Assembly: GCF_025840185.1 (NCBI RefSeq)
Contig: NZ_JAMPJU010000007.1
Location: 1 to 64,000 of the forward strand
DNA from: Brenneria izbisi
Lineage (GTDB): Bacteria > Pseudomonadota > Gammaproteobacteria > Enterobacterales > Enterobacteriaceae
DNA: 64,000 bases
Direction: 5' to 3'
Both the position numbers and the translations under genes were made by a program. The notes below the pieces were generated by a model, which worked only from the letters and a program-made list of their open reading frames with translations, made no database searches and was not told the DNA's origin. Shown piece by piece: positions 36,351 to 44,630 of the stretch (its first letter is position 1; the number at the start of each line of letters is the position of its first letter).

Positions 36351-36407
36351 TTCCCGAGGGCTGTTCCCTTGGGGGCAGTCCTCCTTTTTTTGATTATGGA
36401 GACTGTC
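36351..36407 (+). promoter_or_regulatory. A/B/C attenuator leader 7
   Basis: A gagggctgttccc (36356-36368) can pair along almost its whole length with B ggggg-cagtcctc (36371-36383), using three G-U pairs, followed by seven T residues. B also pairs with C (ggagactgtc, 36398-36407) through cagtc/gactg and tcc/gga. Confidence 0.75.
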
Positions 36408-38345
36408 ATGAAAACTTTCACGTTACAGGATGCCGGTGATATTTGCCGGCTAATGACCGGGCGTTTGATGCAGAGTGTTAACGACGGTTTGACACCGTGG
36501 CGGCAGGACATTATTCGTCACGGCATACCTGTTCACGCACTTAGCGGGCACCTGTTTACTGGCATCAATGTATTGTTGCTCTGGCAAGCCGCGCTACGGT
36601 TCGGCCTGACATCAAACCGCTGGCTGACAGGTGATGACCTGCGCTCGATGGGGGGCAAGGTAAAGCAGGGACACAGTCCTACGACCGCTGTCCGGTATAA
36701 ACCCACGTTGTCGCTGTTTCGGATTATTAATATCGAGCAGTGTGAAGGGTTACCCATGGAGTTGCAGGCAGGGTGGCCCTGGCTATCGTCTCCCATCCCA
36801 GGTCTTGAACGGGTAGGGGAATGGCAAGCTGCTTCGCAGGTTCCGATACTGTTCAGAGCACAATATCCAGCGGTTTATCTGCCAGAAAGCGATCGTATTG
36901 AGTTACCGGGGTCTGATCCGGACAGCCTGACTGCGTTGCTCATCAGGGCAACAGGGCATCCGGCTCGACTTGGTCGCTTTGATGTGACGAATGATTTACC
37001 TGAAATGAATGAGTCGCTCATCGCTGATGTGGGCCGCGCGTTTCTCTCTGCCCTGGCAGGATTACATCTTGCCGGCGAGCCGATGTGGAATGGCGAACTC
37101 GGTTCAGATCCGTGGTTACTGTTCAAATCCGCATCGGATGCGGGTAAGGCAGTGGGCTGGCTTGAGGCGCAACGGCAGGCAGGGCTGCGGTCCAGTGATA
37201 TTCAACGCTGGCAGCAATATGCCGGTCAACTGATGGCGGAACATTATGGTCAACCGTTGAATGACACCACGTTGGTCTGTGAAAGCGTTGTTCGTCAGCA
37301 TTTGCGTTACAACACATCACCGTGTAACGCTGTGAATGCGTTGGCGCGACTTTACGACTGGCCACGGAGTGATATGCCGTCGGCATTATTCACGCCCGAA
37401 CTGAATAGCGTTGCTGACGCACTGGCACGTTTTTCACTGAATCCCGGGAGTCTGGCTGTTCATCGTGTCGCCAGCGACATTGAGGGCAACGAAGCGTTTC
37501 AGGACGCTCCAGAACTTGAAACCTTGTTGTTACCGCCACCGTCTGCCGCAGCACTTGAGAGTGTTGCAGCCAATGACGAGGGGGAAGGGGATGATCCGGA
37601 CGACCCGGGGAATCTTGCTGCGCTTCCCTGGGTGGCCAACCTGGGACGGTCAAACCCGCATCGGGCAACATTTATCCGGCAGTTCAGGGAAATTGCACCC
37701 TATGAAAATCGCTGGACGGTATTCAGCGATTTTATTCATATGGCCGCAGCTGCGCTGCATAACCGGTGTCATTTCACTCAGGAAATCGAAGATGACTACA
37801 TGCGACGAATCAGGAGTTATAAGAAAGCCGATCAGCATCGTTTCCCGGTGCTGTTCGACACACTGGTTGAGGGGATGGAGTTCAGCGCCACGGATTTTCT
37901 CGGTTCTGTGTTCATGGAATTGGAACTGGGCGATCAGTGCCGGGGGCAATATTTTACGCCGTATTCCGTTGCTTACATGATGGCGAAGATGCAACTGGCT
38001 GATGGTTTACCTGCACTACGTAGTGGGGAACGGGATTTTGTTACTGTCTCAGACCCTGCATGCGGTGCAGGTGGCCTGGTTGTCGCGATGGCTCAAGCCA
38101 TGCTTGAAGCAGGATTCAATCCACAAAAACAGATGATGGCAGTTTGTGTCGATATCGATCCCGTCGCAGCAATGATGGCGTATGTGCAGCTTGCCCTCTA
38201 TGGCATACCGGCCATGGTTATTGTCGGTGATACTTTGCGGATGGAATTTCACAAAACCTGGCGTACTCCGTTCTGGCTGATGTTTGGTTGGGAACGTAAA
38301 TGGGCCAGAGAGCAGGAACGGCTGGCTGAACAAAAAGTCGCCTGA
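36408..38345 (+). CDS. ArdC-like domain fused to N6-DNA methylase-type domain
   Basis: 645 aa from the ATG after GGAGACTGTC. The N-terminus (TPWRQDI... GINVLLLWQAALRFGLTSNRWLTGDDLRSMGGKVKQGHSPTT) matches ArdC-type antirestriction N-domains. Residues ~440-640 look like an HsdM-type methylase: GQYFTPYSVAYMM, SAM motif SDPACGAGGL, then VDIDPVAAMMAYVQL. The catalytic NPPF/Y motif is not visible where expected; only WRTPFW is there. It may bind SAM/DNA without methylating, or protect incoming ICE DNA from restriction. The middle part is unassigned. Confidence 0.75.
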   Translation: MKTFTLQDAGDICRLMTGRLMQSVNDGLTPWRQDIIRHGIPVHALSGHLFTGINVLLLWQAALRFGLTSNRWLTGDDLRSMGGKVKQGHSPTTAVRYKPTLSLFRIINIEQCEGLPMELQAGWPWLSSPIPGLERVGEWQAASQVPILFRAQYPAVYLPESDRIELPGSDPDSLTALLIRATGHPARLGRFDVTNDLPEMNESLIADVGRAFLSALAGLHLAGEPMWNGELGSDPWLLFKSASDAGKAVGWLEAQRQAGLRSSDIQRWQQYAGQLMAEHYGQPLNDTTLVCESVVRQHLRYNTSPCNAVNALARLYDWPRSDMPSALFTPELNSVADALARFSLNPGSLAVHRVASDIEGNEAFQDAPELETLLLPPPSAAALESVAANDEGEGDDPDDPGNLAALPWVANLGRSNPHRATFIRQFREIAPYENRWTVFSDFIHMAAAALHNRCHFTQEIEDDYMRRIRSYKKADQHRFPVLFDTLVEGMEFSATDFLGSVFMELELGDQCRGQYFTPYSVAYMMAKMQLADGLPALRSGERDFVTVSDPACGAGGLVVAMAQAMLEAGFNPQKQMMAVCVDIDPVAAMMAYVQLALYGIPAMVIVGDTLRMEFHKTWRTPFWLMFGWERKWAREQERLAEQKVA

Positions 38346-38356
38346 TATGACAACTT

Positions 38357-38418
38357 AACCCCTACCGGGCGTTTCTCCCGGAAGGGGGAGCGCCCTTACT
38401 TTATCAGTAAGGAGCAGC
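38357..38418 (+). promoter_or_regulatory. A/B/C attenuator leader 8
   Basis: A gggcgtttctccc (38367-38379) pairs with B gggggagcgccc (38384-38395) over a 4-base loop, with G-U pairs. The 3' part of B (ccttac, 38394-38399) pairs with gtaagg (38407-38412) in C, the ribosome site. Confidence 0.7.
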
Positions 38419-39306
38419 ATGCTGACAGAACGTTTTATTCAACAGGTGTACCTGAAACAGCTGAATCTATTCATCCATCCAGAGGAATGGCAGGCAGATA
38501 TCAGTAACGATCTGCTGGACTACCTAAACACGGATATCGTGTTTCACGGCCAGCGGTTATTACCGGTCATGCAGTTTATGCTCGATAATATTCCGGGTAA
38601 TCGTCAGTTAAGGGCGCGTTGTCAACTGAGTGAGCGGATTCTGACCCTGTGGATTTTGGGGCTGGATGCGCTGGCCACGGCAAGCGGTAATACACGATTA
38701 TTACCGCGGACGTCGCCGGAGAGCAGCGGGCGGGTGGATTGTCTGCTGCCTGGTGACCCGTCCGCGTTACTGGATTTGTCGGATAACGACTTTATCCGGT
38801 TGACGGCGCAGGGTGACCGGCATCCGGATGACGTTATTCCCCGCGAGCAACTTGCGATGACGATACGACACTGGGAGCGGTTTGAGTCATGGTTGAGCCG
38901 TTCGCTGGCGCAGACGGGGGAGCATTGCGTGGCGCAGTTGGCCACGTTGCAACGACGTTGTGACGTAGAACCCCAGGTTGTTCGACGTTTTGACACGGAT
39001 TTCGGATTTATTACCGTGAATCTGAGTGCTAACGACCTCAATTATGCGGATGATACCGATGAACCGGTTGGATACGTGAAGCGCATTTGCCGCGGCGAAA
39101 TATTACCCATAACGTTAGAAGCTCGAGTTCATTATCACAACGGCGCCATCCTGGGACGTTTCCCAGGACGAAAAGACGTGGTGAACGTGAACCGGTTGAC
39201 AGTGATGGACTATGGTGACGTTGTGCGGCAGGCAATAGCCTGGCTGCGCGACGAACGCCACCGTTTTGACGACACACCGGCGCCGACTTTACGCCTGGTA
39301 GCCTGA
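38419..39306 (+). CDS. Hypothetical protein, paralogue 1
   Basis: 295 aa, soluble. Shares with the next gene an N-terminal FIQQVY/YIQQAY motif, LPR...P.sSGR.D.LL in the middle, and ARVHYHNGAILGRF / DYGDVVRQAIAWLRDE near the end. No known family. It probably arose by tandem duplication; each copy kept its own attenuator leader. Confidence 0.65.
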   Translation: MLTERFIQQVYLKQLNLFIHPEEWQADISNDLLDYLNTDIVFHGQRLLPVMQFMLDNIPGNRQLRARCQLSERILTLWILGLDALATASGNTRLLPRTSPESSGRVDCLLPGDPSALLDLSDNDFIRLTAQGDRHPDDVIPREQLAMTIRHWERFESWLSRSLAQTGEHCVAQLATLQRRCDVEPQVVRRFDTDFGFITVNLSANDLNYADDTDEPVGYVKRICRGEILPITLEARVHYHNGAILGRFPGRKDVVNVNRLTVMDYGDVVRQAIAWLRDERHRFDDTPAPTLRLVA

Positions 39307-39316
39307 AATTAACAAA

Positions 39317-39376
39317 CCCGGCAGGGGGAACGCCCCTGCGGGCCTCCTGCCATCACTATTTTGACAGGAGTATACG
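39317..39376 (+). promoter_or_regulatory. A/B/C attenuator leader 9
   Basis: A ggcaggggg (39320-39328) pairs with B cctcctgcc (39343-39351). B also pairs at 7 of 8 positions with C gacaggag (39363-39370), the ribosome site. A can alternatively fold on itself (gcagggg/cccctgc). Confidence 0.7.
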
Positions 39377-40297
39377 ATGTGCATTATTCATGAATACATT
39401 CAGCAAGCTTATCAGCGAACGTTAGGCTACGCGCCGGATTATGACGACATCTGCTGGCAGTTGGATGAGGGCGTAGGCCATACCTACGTTAACAGTCGCA
39501 CGCTATTTGAAGCAGAACCGCTTACGGCCGTCATGGAGACCATGCTGGAGCGGCTAGATACTGACGAGGTTAAACGTGAACGCAGCCGGAAAGTGTTGGC
39601 GATGTGGATAAACGCCACTAACTGGCTGGCCAATGAAGTGGATGATGGCTATATGCATCTTCCTCGTGTGCATCCACAAATCAGCGGTCGTACCGACCAG
39701 CTGCTACGTGCTGACATTATACCACTCTATGAACTGGATGAAGAGATGTTCCGGGAGGCCTCCGGGCAGAACGATAACGCGCCAGAGGAATACATTACGC
39801 TTGCGCAGTTTCGGCAGAGCGAACGCTTCTGGTTCCGCTTTATGGATTACCTGGAGCGGTCGCTGCGAGATGTTTCCCATCAATGTGTTGAAACGCTGAC
39901 GCAGTTTGTCAGCAACTGCACATTTGAGGAGCGCCAGATTCGCCGTTGGCGAGGACAGACTGGAGAGATACGTTTACACATGTCTCCGCAACCTATTGAT
40001 GAAATTGACGTCATGGAGTTTGATTCAGAATTCCTGACGCAATATATCGATGGGGTGGCGGCAGGAATTAACGTGCCGGCCATCTTCCGCGCCGACGTTC
40101 ACTATCGTAATGGCGCCGTGATGAGCAGTTTTACGGGAGACGCAGAGGTTAACGAACCGGAACACCCTAATGCATCGGATTATTGTGAAGTTGTTAATGA
40201 CGCAATAGAGTGGATTCGGGAAGAGTTAGAACACGTTGTTTTGTTGAGTAATGCAACTAGTCAACCGGCTGCATTGGTTCAAAAACTGGCTGCTTAA
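39377..40297 (+). CDS. Hypothetical protein, paralogue 2
   Basis: 306 aa, soluble, diverged paralogue of the upstream protein: YIQQAY, LPRVHPQISGRTDQLL, ADVHYRNGAVMSSF, DYCEVVNDAIEWIREE. Acidic middle. Last gene of the attenuator cluster, followed by a strong terminator. Function unknown. Confidence 0.65.
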   Translation: MCIIHEYIQQAYQRTLGYAPDYDDICWQLDEGVGHTYVNSRTLFEAEPLTAVMETMLERLDTDEVKRERSRKVLAMWINATNWLANEVDDGYMHLPRVHPQISGRTDQLLRADIIPLYELDEEMFREASGQNDNAPEEYITLAQFRQSERFWFRFMDYLERSLRDVSHQCVETLTQFVSNCTFEERQIRRWRGQTGEIRLHMSPQPIDEIDVMEFDSEFLTQYIDGVAAGINVPAIFRADVHYRNGAVMSSFTGDAEVNEPEHPNASDYCEVVNDAIEWIREELEHVVLLSNATSQPAALVQKLAA

Positions 40298-40321
40298 AAA
40301 ATAGAAAGTACCGTAACAGGT

Positions 40322-40357
40322 CAATACCGGTCACTTAAGGTGATCGGTATTTTTTTA
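40322..40357 (+). terminator. Terminator of the attenuator-controlled cluster
   Basis: aataccggtcac / gtgatcggtatt (one G-U pair) with a short loop and a run of seven T residues. Confidence 0.88.
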
Positions 40358-40399
40358 TGGATTTTTAGTTCGTATTTTTCTGGTTTCTCAGGGATAACA

Positions 40400-41188
40400 C
40401 TATCCTACCGGCCTATTCCCTTTCAGCATGGCCACAGCATCCGTACCGGGCATCTGAAACTGCACCCGGTGCCGGGCTGCTACATCGAGCGCAAACACTT
40501 TCGTATAGACCTCCGTCGAGCTGATCGACTTATGCCCCATTAAACTCTGCAGTACCTTAAGCGGTATACCGGCATACAGCATGTGCATAGCGTAAGAGTG
40601 GCGAAACGTATGTGGTGTTACTGGCACAGAGAAGGTCACCCCATCGGCCACGGCGGCTTCCACTGCTTCATTCAGCCACGTCCGGACCGTCCGGTCGGTG
40701 ATCTCCCAGATGCGCGCCTTCTCGGTTCTGCCAGTATGCTTGTTGCGTCTCTCCTGCGGTATTTTCAGCGTGGCCACCATCATCTCCAGTTGGCTGACAT
40801 AGTTCGCATCGGAAAGCGGTACCAGCCGGTGAGCCTGGCTGCCGGCAGGCGCACGGCCGGCCGTTCTGGCCGCTTTCTCCGTTCGCTGCTTGAGGGTGGC
40901 CAGCTGTACGAACGGGTAGGGCGGCGCCAGGGAAAAATCACTCCGGGTCAGCGCCAGGGCTTCGTTAATGCGCGCGCCCGTGTTCCAGAGTGTCGCAAGA
41001 AGCATCTTGCGGTGAAGATCAGGCACGTAGTGGAGCAGGGCGCTCACCTCCGGCGCCAGCAGGTATTTCGGCAGTTTGTCCTTCACCAGCGCCATCTGGC
41101 GCAGCGCCAGCGCGGCCGGATAGTCGATGGACACAGGCAACTGATCTGCAGTTCCTGGCTGCGGCCCCAGGGTAACGAGTCCGGTCAT
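40400..41188 (-). CDS. RepFIB-type plasmid tyrosine recombinase (ResD-like)
   Basis: 262 aa. Catalytic motifs TGARINEAL (R), HTFRHSYAMH (HxxR), LMGHKS and TEVYTK (Tyr). The N-terminus MTGLVTLGPQPGTADQLPVS is one I associate with the recombinase beside the RepFIB replicon and F-plasmid ResD, which resolves plasmid multimers. Its presence in a chromosomal ICE points to plasmid-derived DNA. ATG overlaps the upstream gene's stop. Confidence 0.8.
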   Translation of the reverse strand: MTGLVTLGPQPGTADQLPVSIDYPAALALRQMALVKDKLPKYLLAPEVSALLHYVPDLHRKMLLATLWNTGARINEALALTRSDFSLAPPYPFVQLATLKQRTEKAARTAGRAPAGSQAHRLVPLSDANYVSQLEMMVATLKIPQERRNKHTGRTEKARIWEITDRTVRTWLNEAVEAAVADGVTFSVPVTPHTFRHSYAMHMLYAGIPLKVLQSLMGHKSISSTEVYTKVFALDVAARHRVQFQMPGTDAVAMLKGNRPVG

Positions 41189-42006
41189 CAGGATGACTCT
41201 CCGCCTGGAGATATGCGCAGTGCTGACGCGAGGATTTCCCGGTTTTCCTCATTACGCCAGTTACCGAAATAGTCCACTTCCAGGCGCAGGGACAGGTCTG
41301 CAGCCTCTATCAGGTCATACACTTTCTGCAGGGCATTCTGCAACTGCTGTGCTGATATCACTCGTGGCTCATCATGTTCATCCACGCCGTTGCGGTGTAC
41401 CAGATCGTTTCGCCAGTCTGCGATGATGCCCAACGGCTTAATCGGCCAGATGGGCGGGATGTGGAGCACGATCCCGAAATAGCGCTCAATGGTTTTAACG
41501 TTATGAAATGTCATTCGGGAAACGAAGTTTCGCGCCGCAGGCCGGAACAGGGAAAGCGCCATCTCACGGGCAGCATGCTTTTCTGGATTTTTAATGCGTT
41601 CAGACTTCATGTAATACGCATCCCTGAAGCGTTTGAGAGGCCAGTCATGCTCAAGCAGTGCCCTGGCGCAGTACATCAGGTACGCCTCCATGACCGTAAC
41701 GGCATGGACGAAAGACATCCTGTACACCAGTTGAGGCTGCTCTGTTTCGAGCAGGGCATATAGCTTCCTCAGCTCCTGTTTTGCATGCCGGTAACGCTGA
41801 TGAATATTGTTCAGGGAAGCCACAAACAGCCCGTGTTCATGATCCCACTGAGCCTGATCGGCAAGCGTCTCCTGCTCCCAGTAATACAGGTTCGCGGCCT
41901 GCTCCCATTCTTCAGAGTCAGCTACAACATCCGGGTAATTTTCCGCGAGCCATTCATCAAATCGTTCCGCTTCAATATCCAGCATCGAGTCTTTCATGCT
42001 TCCCAT
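41188..42006 (-). CDS. Hypothetical protein coupled to the recombinase
   Basis: 272 aa from MGSMKDS (42006); MKDS at 41997 is an alternative, and the longer frame to 42051 has no ribosome site. Soluble, acidic N-terminus (DIEAERFDEWLAENYPDVVADSEEW), helical, and contains HAVTVMEAYLMYCARALLEHDW and MTFHNVKTIERYFGI. It resembles plasmid proteins of unknown function with a HEPN-like look, but I cannot confirm that. Stop overlaps the recombinase start. Confidence 0.6.
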   Translation of the reverse strand: MGSMKDSMLDIEAERFDEWLAENYPDVVADSEEWEQAANLYYWEQETLADQAQWDHEHGLFVASLNNIHQRYRHAKQELRKLYALLETEQPQLVYRMSFVHAVTVMEAYLMYCARALLEHDWPLKRFRDAYYMKSERIKNPEKHAAREMALSLFRPAARNFVSRMTFHNVKTIERYFGIVLHIPPIWPIKPLGIIADWRNDLVHRNGVDEHDEPRVISAQQLQNALQKVYDLIEAADLSLRLEVDYFGNWRNEENREILASALRISPGGESS

Positions 42007-42164
42007 AATACCAGAATTCGGATCTGCATAACCACAGAGAACAATAAACAATCAAATGAAGACGATTTTAATAATTGACTGCTATGGTTGTTTATTGACT
42101 ACTATGTCGTATCATTAATGACTACACAGTAATGATTAATGCGAAAAAGCAAAAGGAAATGAAC

Positions 42165-43103
42165 ATGAACAATGCAGTGGCTAACCCGCCTAATGACGAT
42201 GATGAGACCACAGTCTATACGATACGGGGCATCAAGAAGTCACTGGACCATACCATCAGTGAGCTGGCGACGTCCTACGGCAAGCCGAAGGCCACACTGC
42301 TGCGTGAATTTATCGAGATGTGGTTCAGCGACCATGTGCGGAATTTCGGGTTACATAATTCACTGGTCAAAACCTTTGATGCCGAGATCGCTGACTTTAT
42401 TGGCGTGCCTCTCATGACAGAGCGAGTTGATGATTTTCATATTACCCGTCATAACCACGAATTCCTGCAATTGCTGGGGATCAGGGATGAAGAGGGGCTG
42501 AGAACCCTGCTGCTCAATAACGCTCCTTACCTGCGTCTGCGAGCCCGTCAGACGCTCGGTGGATGTACGCGAGTACCGCGAACGACGTCGCTGGCGTTTG
42601 CCATGTTTGCCGAGCTGGCCAGCCGTGATGCGGGGACGATCGGCGACGCGCATGCCCGGTTGTTTCCGTCCCTGAGCCAGGAAGGATATGACCGCTTCTA
42701 CCGCCACATTAATGAGATCCGTGCAGAGATGAAACGTCCCGCCCTGCTGCCCGACACGGAGATCAGCGAGAAAGGGGAAAAAGTCATCGTCACCATTTAC
42801 AGCCCGAAGGGCTATGCCGACGAGTGCTGGAAAGTACACATCAGCCTCAGGCAGGGCGTTCGTTCTCCAGGCTCCGCGTTTCGTTTTCCGCACCTGGAGC
42901 GTCGGCTGTTTAATCCTGATCCGCCGTATCGCAAAGTGGTGATCTCGGACAATGACGAGTGGGACATGGGTTTTTGTTTTACTGACGGAGTCTGCGAGCT
43001 GCATCTGTACTCCAACGGGATACCGGAAAGCGAGAATCCGGTCCCGCTGCCGATCGTGGCACAAAAATTGATTGCGGCCATCGAAAACCAGATGGGCCAA
43101 TAA
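42165..43103 (+). CDS. Ribbon-helix-helix-like DNA-binding protein
   Basis: 312 aa from the ATG after AAAAGGAA. The N-terminus (TVYTIRGIKKSLDHTISELATSYGKPKATLLREFIEMWF) looks like a ribbon-helix-helix DNA-binding domain. The remaining parts are unrecognised. It is transcribed divergently from the recombinase pair, so it may control that promoter region. A strong terminator follows. Confidence 0.6.
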   Translation: MNNAVANPPNDDDETTVYTIRGIKKSLDHTISELATSYGKPKATLLREFIEMWFSDHVRNFGLHNSLVKTFDAEIADFIGVPLMTERVDDFHITRHNHEFLQLLGIRDEEGLRTLLLNNAPYLRLRARQTLGGCTRVPRTTSLAFAMFAELASRDAGTIGDAHARLFPSLSQEGYDRFYRHINEIRAEMKRPALLPDTEISEKGEKVIVTIYSPKGYADECWKVHISLRQGVRSPGSAFRFPHLERRLFNPDPPYRKVVISDNDEWDMGFCFTDGVCELHLYSNGIPESENPVPLPIVAQKLIAAIENQMGQ

Positions 43104-43122
43104 TCCTGTCACGGATCATCCA

Positions 43123-43147
43123 GGCTCCCGCTACGGGAGCCTTTTTA
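43123..43147 (+). terminator. Terminator after the RHH-like gene
   Basis: ggctcccg-cta-cgggagcc followed by TTTTTA. Confidence 0.9.
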
Positions 43148-43149
43148 TT

Positions 43150-43858
43150 GTGCACAGAAAACCCCCAGCTAGGCTGGGGGTTCCGTAAAGCTTTCAGCTT
43201 TGGGCCAGTTATTAAAACCCCCTTTTGATTTGTTAAAACACCTTGCGGTCTGGCAACTGCAAGAGTCAAACAAGAAATCAAAAGGGGGTCCCAATGGGGG
43301 ACGAAAAGAGCTTAGCGCACACCCGATGGAACTGTAAATATCACATAGTATTTGCGCCGAAATACCGCAGGCAGGTGTTCTATGGAGAAAAACGCAGGGC
43401 GATAGGTAGCATATTGAGAAAGCTATGTGAATGGAAAAAAGTGAACATCCTTGAAGCGGAGTGTTGTGTTGATCATATCCATATGCTTCTAGAGATCCCG
43501 CCTAAAATGAGCGTATCGGGTTTTATGGGATACCTGAAGGGAAAAAGTAGCCTGATGCTTTACGAATAGTTTGGGGATTTGAAGTTCAAATACCGAAATC
43601 GTGAATTCTGGTGCCGAGGGTATTATGTGGACACGGTAGGAAAAAATACATCGAAGATACAGGAGTATATAAAGCATCAGTTGGAGCAGGACAAGTTGGG
43701 AGAGCAACTGTCGATACCGTATCCGGGTAGCCCGTTTACGGGCCGTAAGTAACGAATTAGGATGCAAATGTCAGATCGCGATGCGCCTGTTAGGGCGCGG
43801 CTGGTAAGAGAGCCTTATAGGCGCATCTGAAAAACCCCCGGCTATGCCGGGGGATACT
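43150..43858 (+). mobile_element. IS200-type insertion sequence
   Basis: About 710 bp. The left end has the IS200 hairpin (acccccagc/gctgggggt, about 43161-43181) and the right end has cccccggc/gccggggg (about 43833-43853). Upstream of the transposase ATG, acccccttttgattt pairs with aaatcaaaagggggt, the structure known to limit translation of IS200 transposase. Exact ends are estimated from the hairpins. Confidence 0.82.
43294..43752 (+). pseudogene. tnpA: IS200 transposase TnpA with internal TAG
   Basis: The 152-codon frame has the HUH motif (DHIHML) but a TAG at 43567-43569 replaces what is normally Gln (MLYE-stop-FGDLKFKY). The frame then continues intact to FTGRK. The catalytic Tyr (QEYIKHQ) lies after the stop, so the product should be inactive. 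Confidence 0.85.
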
Positions 43859-43911
43859 TATTTGCAGCGGATCCAAAGTCCCTCGCCCCAAATGCAGAGA
43901 CCTGAGAAAGC

Positions 43912-43940
43912 AAAAAGCCCGCACATGGGCGGGCTTTTTG
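43912..43940. terminator. Bidirectional-looking terminator
   Basis: aaaaagcccgc / gcgggcttttt around a short loop (acatgg), with A and T tracts on both sides. Confidence 0.75.
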
Positions 43941-43976
43941 CTCTGTCGCCATGATGCTTCGCGGGCATCGGGCGTA

Positions 43977-44003
43977 CAGCGTGGTGAAATTCTTCTTTTA
44001 GCG
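43977..44003. repeat. 27-bp direct repeat, copy 1
   Basis: The 27 bases beginning cagcgtggtgaaattcttct occur again, identical, at 44232-44258. On the minus strand both read ...LKEEFHHA in one frame, so they may be remnants of two small related genes. No intact gene of convincing length is seen in 43860-44340. Confidence 0.65.
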
Positions 44004-44231
44004 CGTTAATTATACGTCGAATGAGCCATATGATCAAACACGTATTCAATAAACGGTCGTTACCCTTTATAATGGCGCGGCTGAAGAAGTAAAACTCGTG
44101 AAACCGCTCCTGAACGAAGCCAGATCAATCTCTTCAAAACTGAATTTGGTAATAAACAGTACCTTTTCTGTCGGCAAGCAGGCAGGGAAGGTATAGCCCT
44201 CTTCCGGTTTCGCATCCGGAAGCCTGGGCGG

Positions 44232-44258
44232 CAGCGTGGTGAAATTCTTCTTTTAGCG
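44232..44258. repeat. 27-bp direct repeat, copy 2
   Basis: Identical to 43977-44003, spacing 255 bp. A cttccgg/ccggaag hairpin (about 44201-44222) precedes it. Confidence 0.65.
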
Positions 44259-44343
44259 AAGTGAATGGCATAGCCGGATGGGCGGATTAGTGGTAAGGGG
44301 ACTGCCTAGTAACCTACGCGCCACAGAGATGGAGGTGCGGGTT

Positions 44344-44415
44344 ATGTTAGAGCTTCTAATAGCAATACTTAACTTAGTTGCAGCAATACTGCAATTCATC
44401 AACTGGTTCCTTTAA
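44344..44415 (+). CDS. 23-aa hydrophobic peptide (type I toxin-like)
   Basis: MLELLIAILN...QFINWFL: 23 residues, almost entirely hydrophobic, with one Glu near the start. A strong ribosome site (GGAGGT) lies 7 bases before the ATG and a strong terminator 55 bp after the stop, so this is a compact, complete transcription unit. Size and composition resemble membrane toxins of type I toxin-antitoxin systems or other small membrane peptides. An antisense RNA could not be identified. Confidence 0.6.
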   Translation: MLELLIAILNLVAAILQFINWFL

Positions 44416-44470
44416 TGGTGCCGGAGCCTGCGCAGATGAAAGTCTGTGTGGGCAAAACTGCAAAGTTTAT

Positions 44471-44497
44471 AGCCGTCCTTCGGGGCGGCTTTTTTTT
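44471..44497 (+). terminator. Terminator of the small peptide gene
   Basis: agccgtcc-ttcg-gggcggct followed by eight T residues; a UUCG tetraloop hairpin. Confidence 0.93.
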
Positions 44498-44630
44498 CGG
44501 CAGAATTGGGGGGTTACCGAATTAGAAAAGTTATAAAAACGCCACTAACCAAACGATACGAACGTGATTACAAATACGGTATTCTGGACCATCTTTTCAC
44601 GGTAGAGTTGAAGAATTCCGTTGGCTCTGT

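Noticed and set aside
42360..43112. 250-codon minus-strand frame opposite the RHH-like gene
   Set aside because: The plus-strand gene has the ribosome site, a domain pattern and a terminator; the opposite frame is a shadow.
43858..44049. 63-codon minus-strand frame ending in KSPPMCGLFAF...
   Set aside because: It runs through a clear terminator and the IS200 edge. The ending recalls small island (Ash-like) proteins, but without an intact start or ribosome site I treat it as a remnant.
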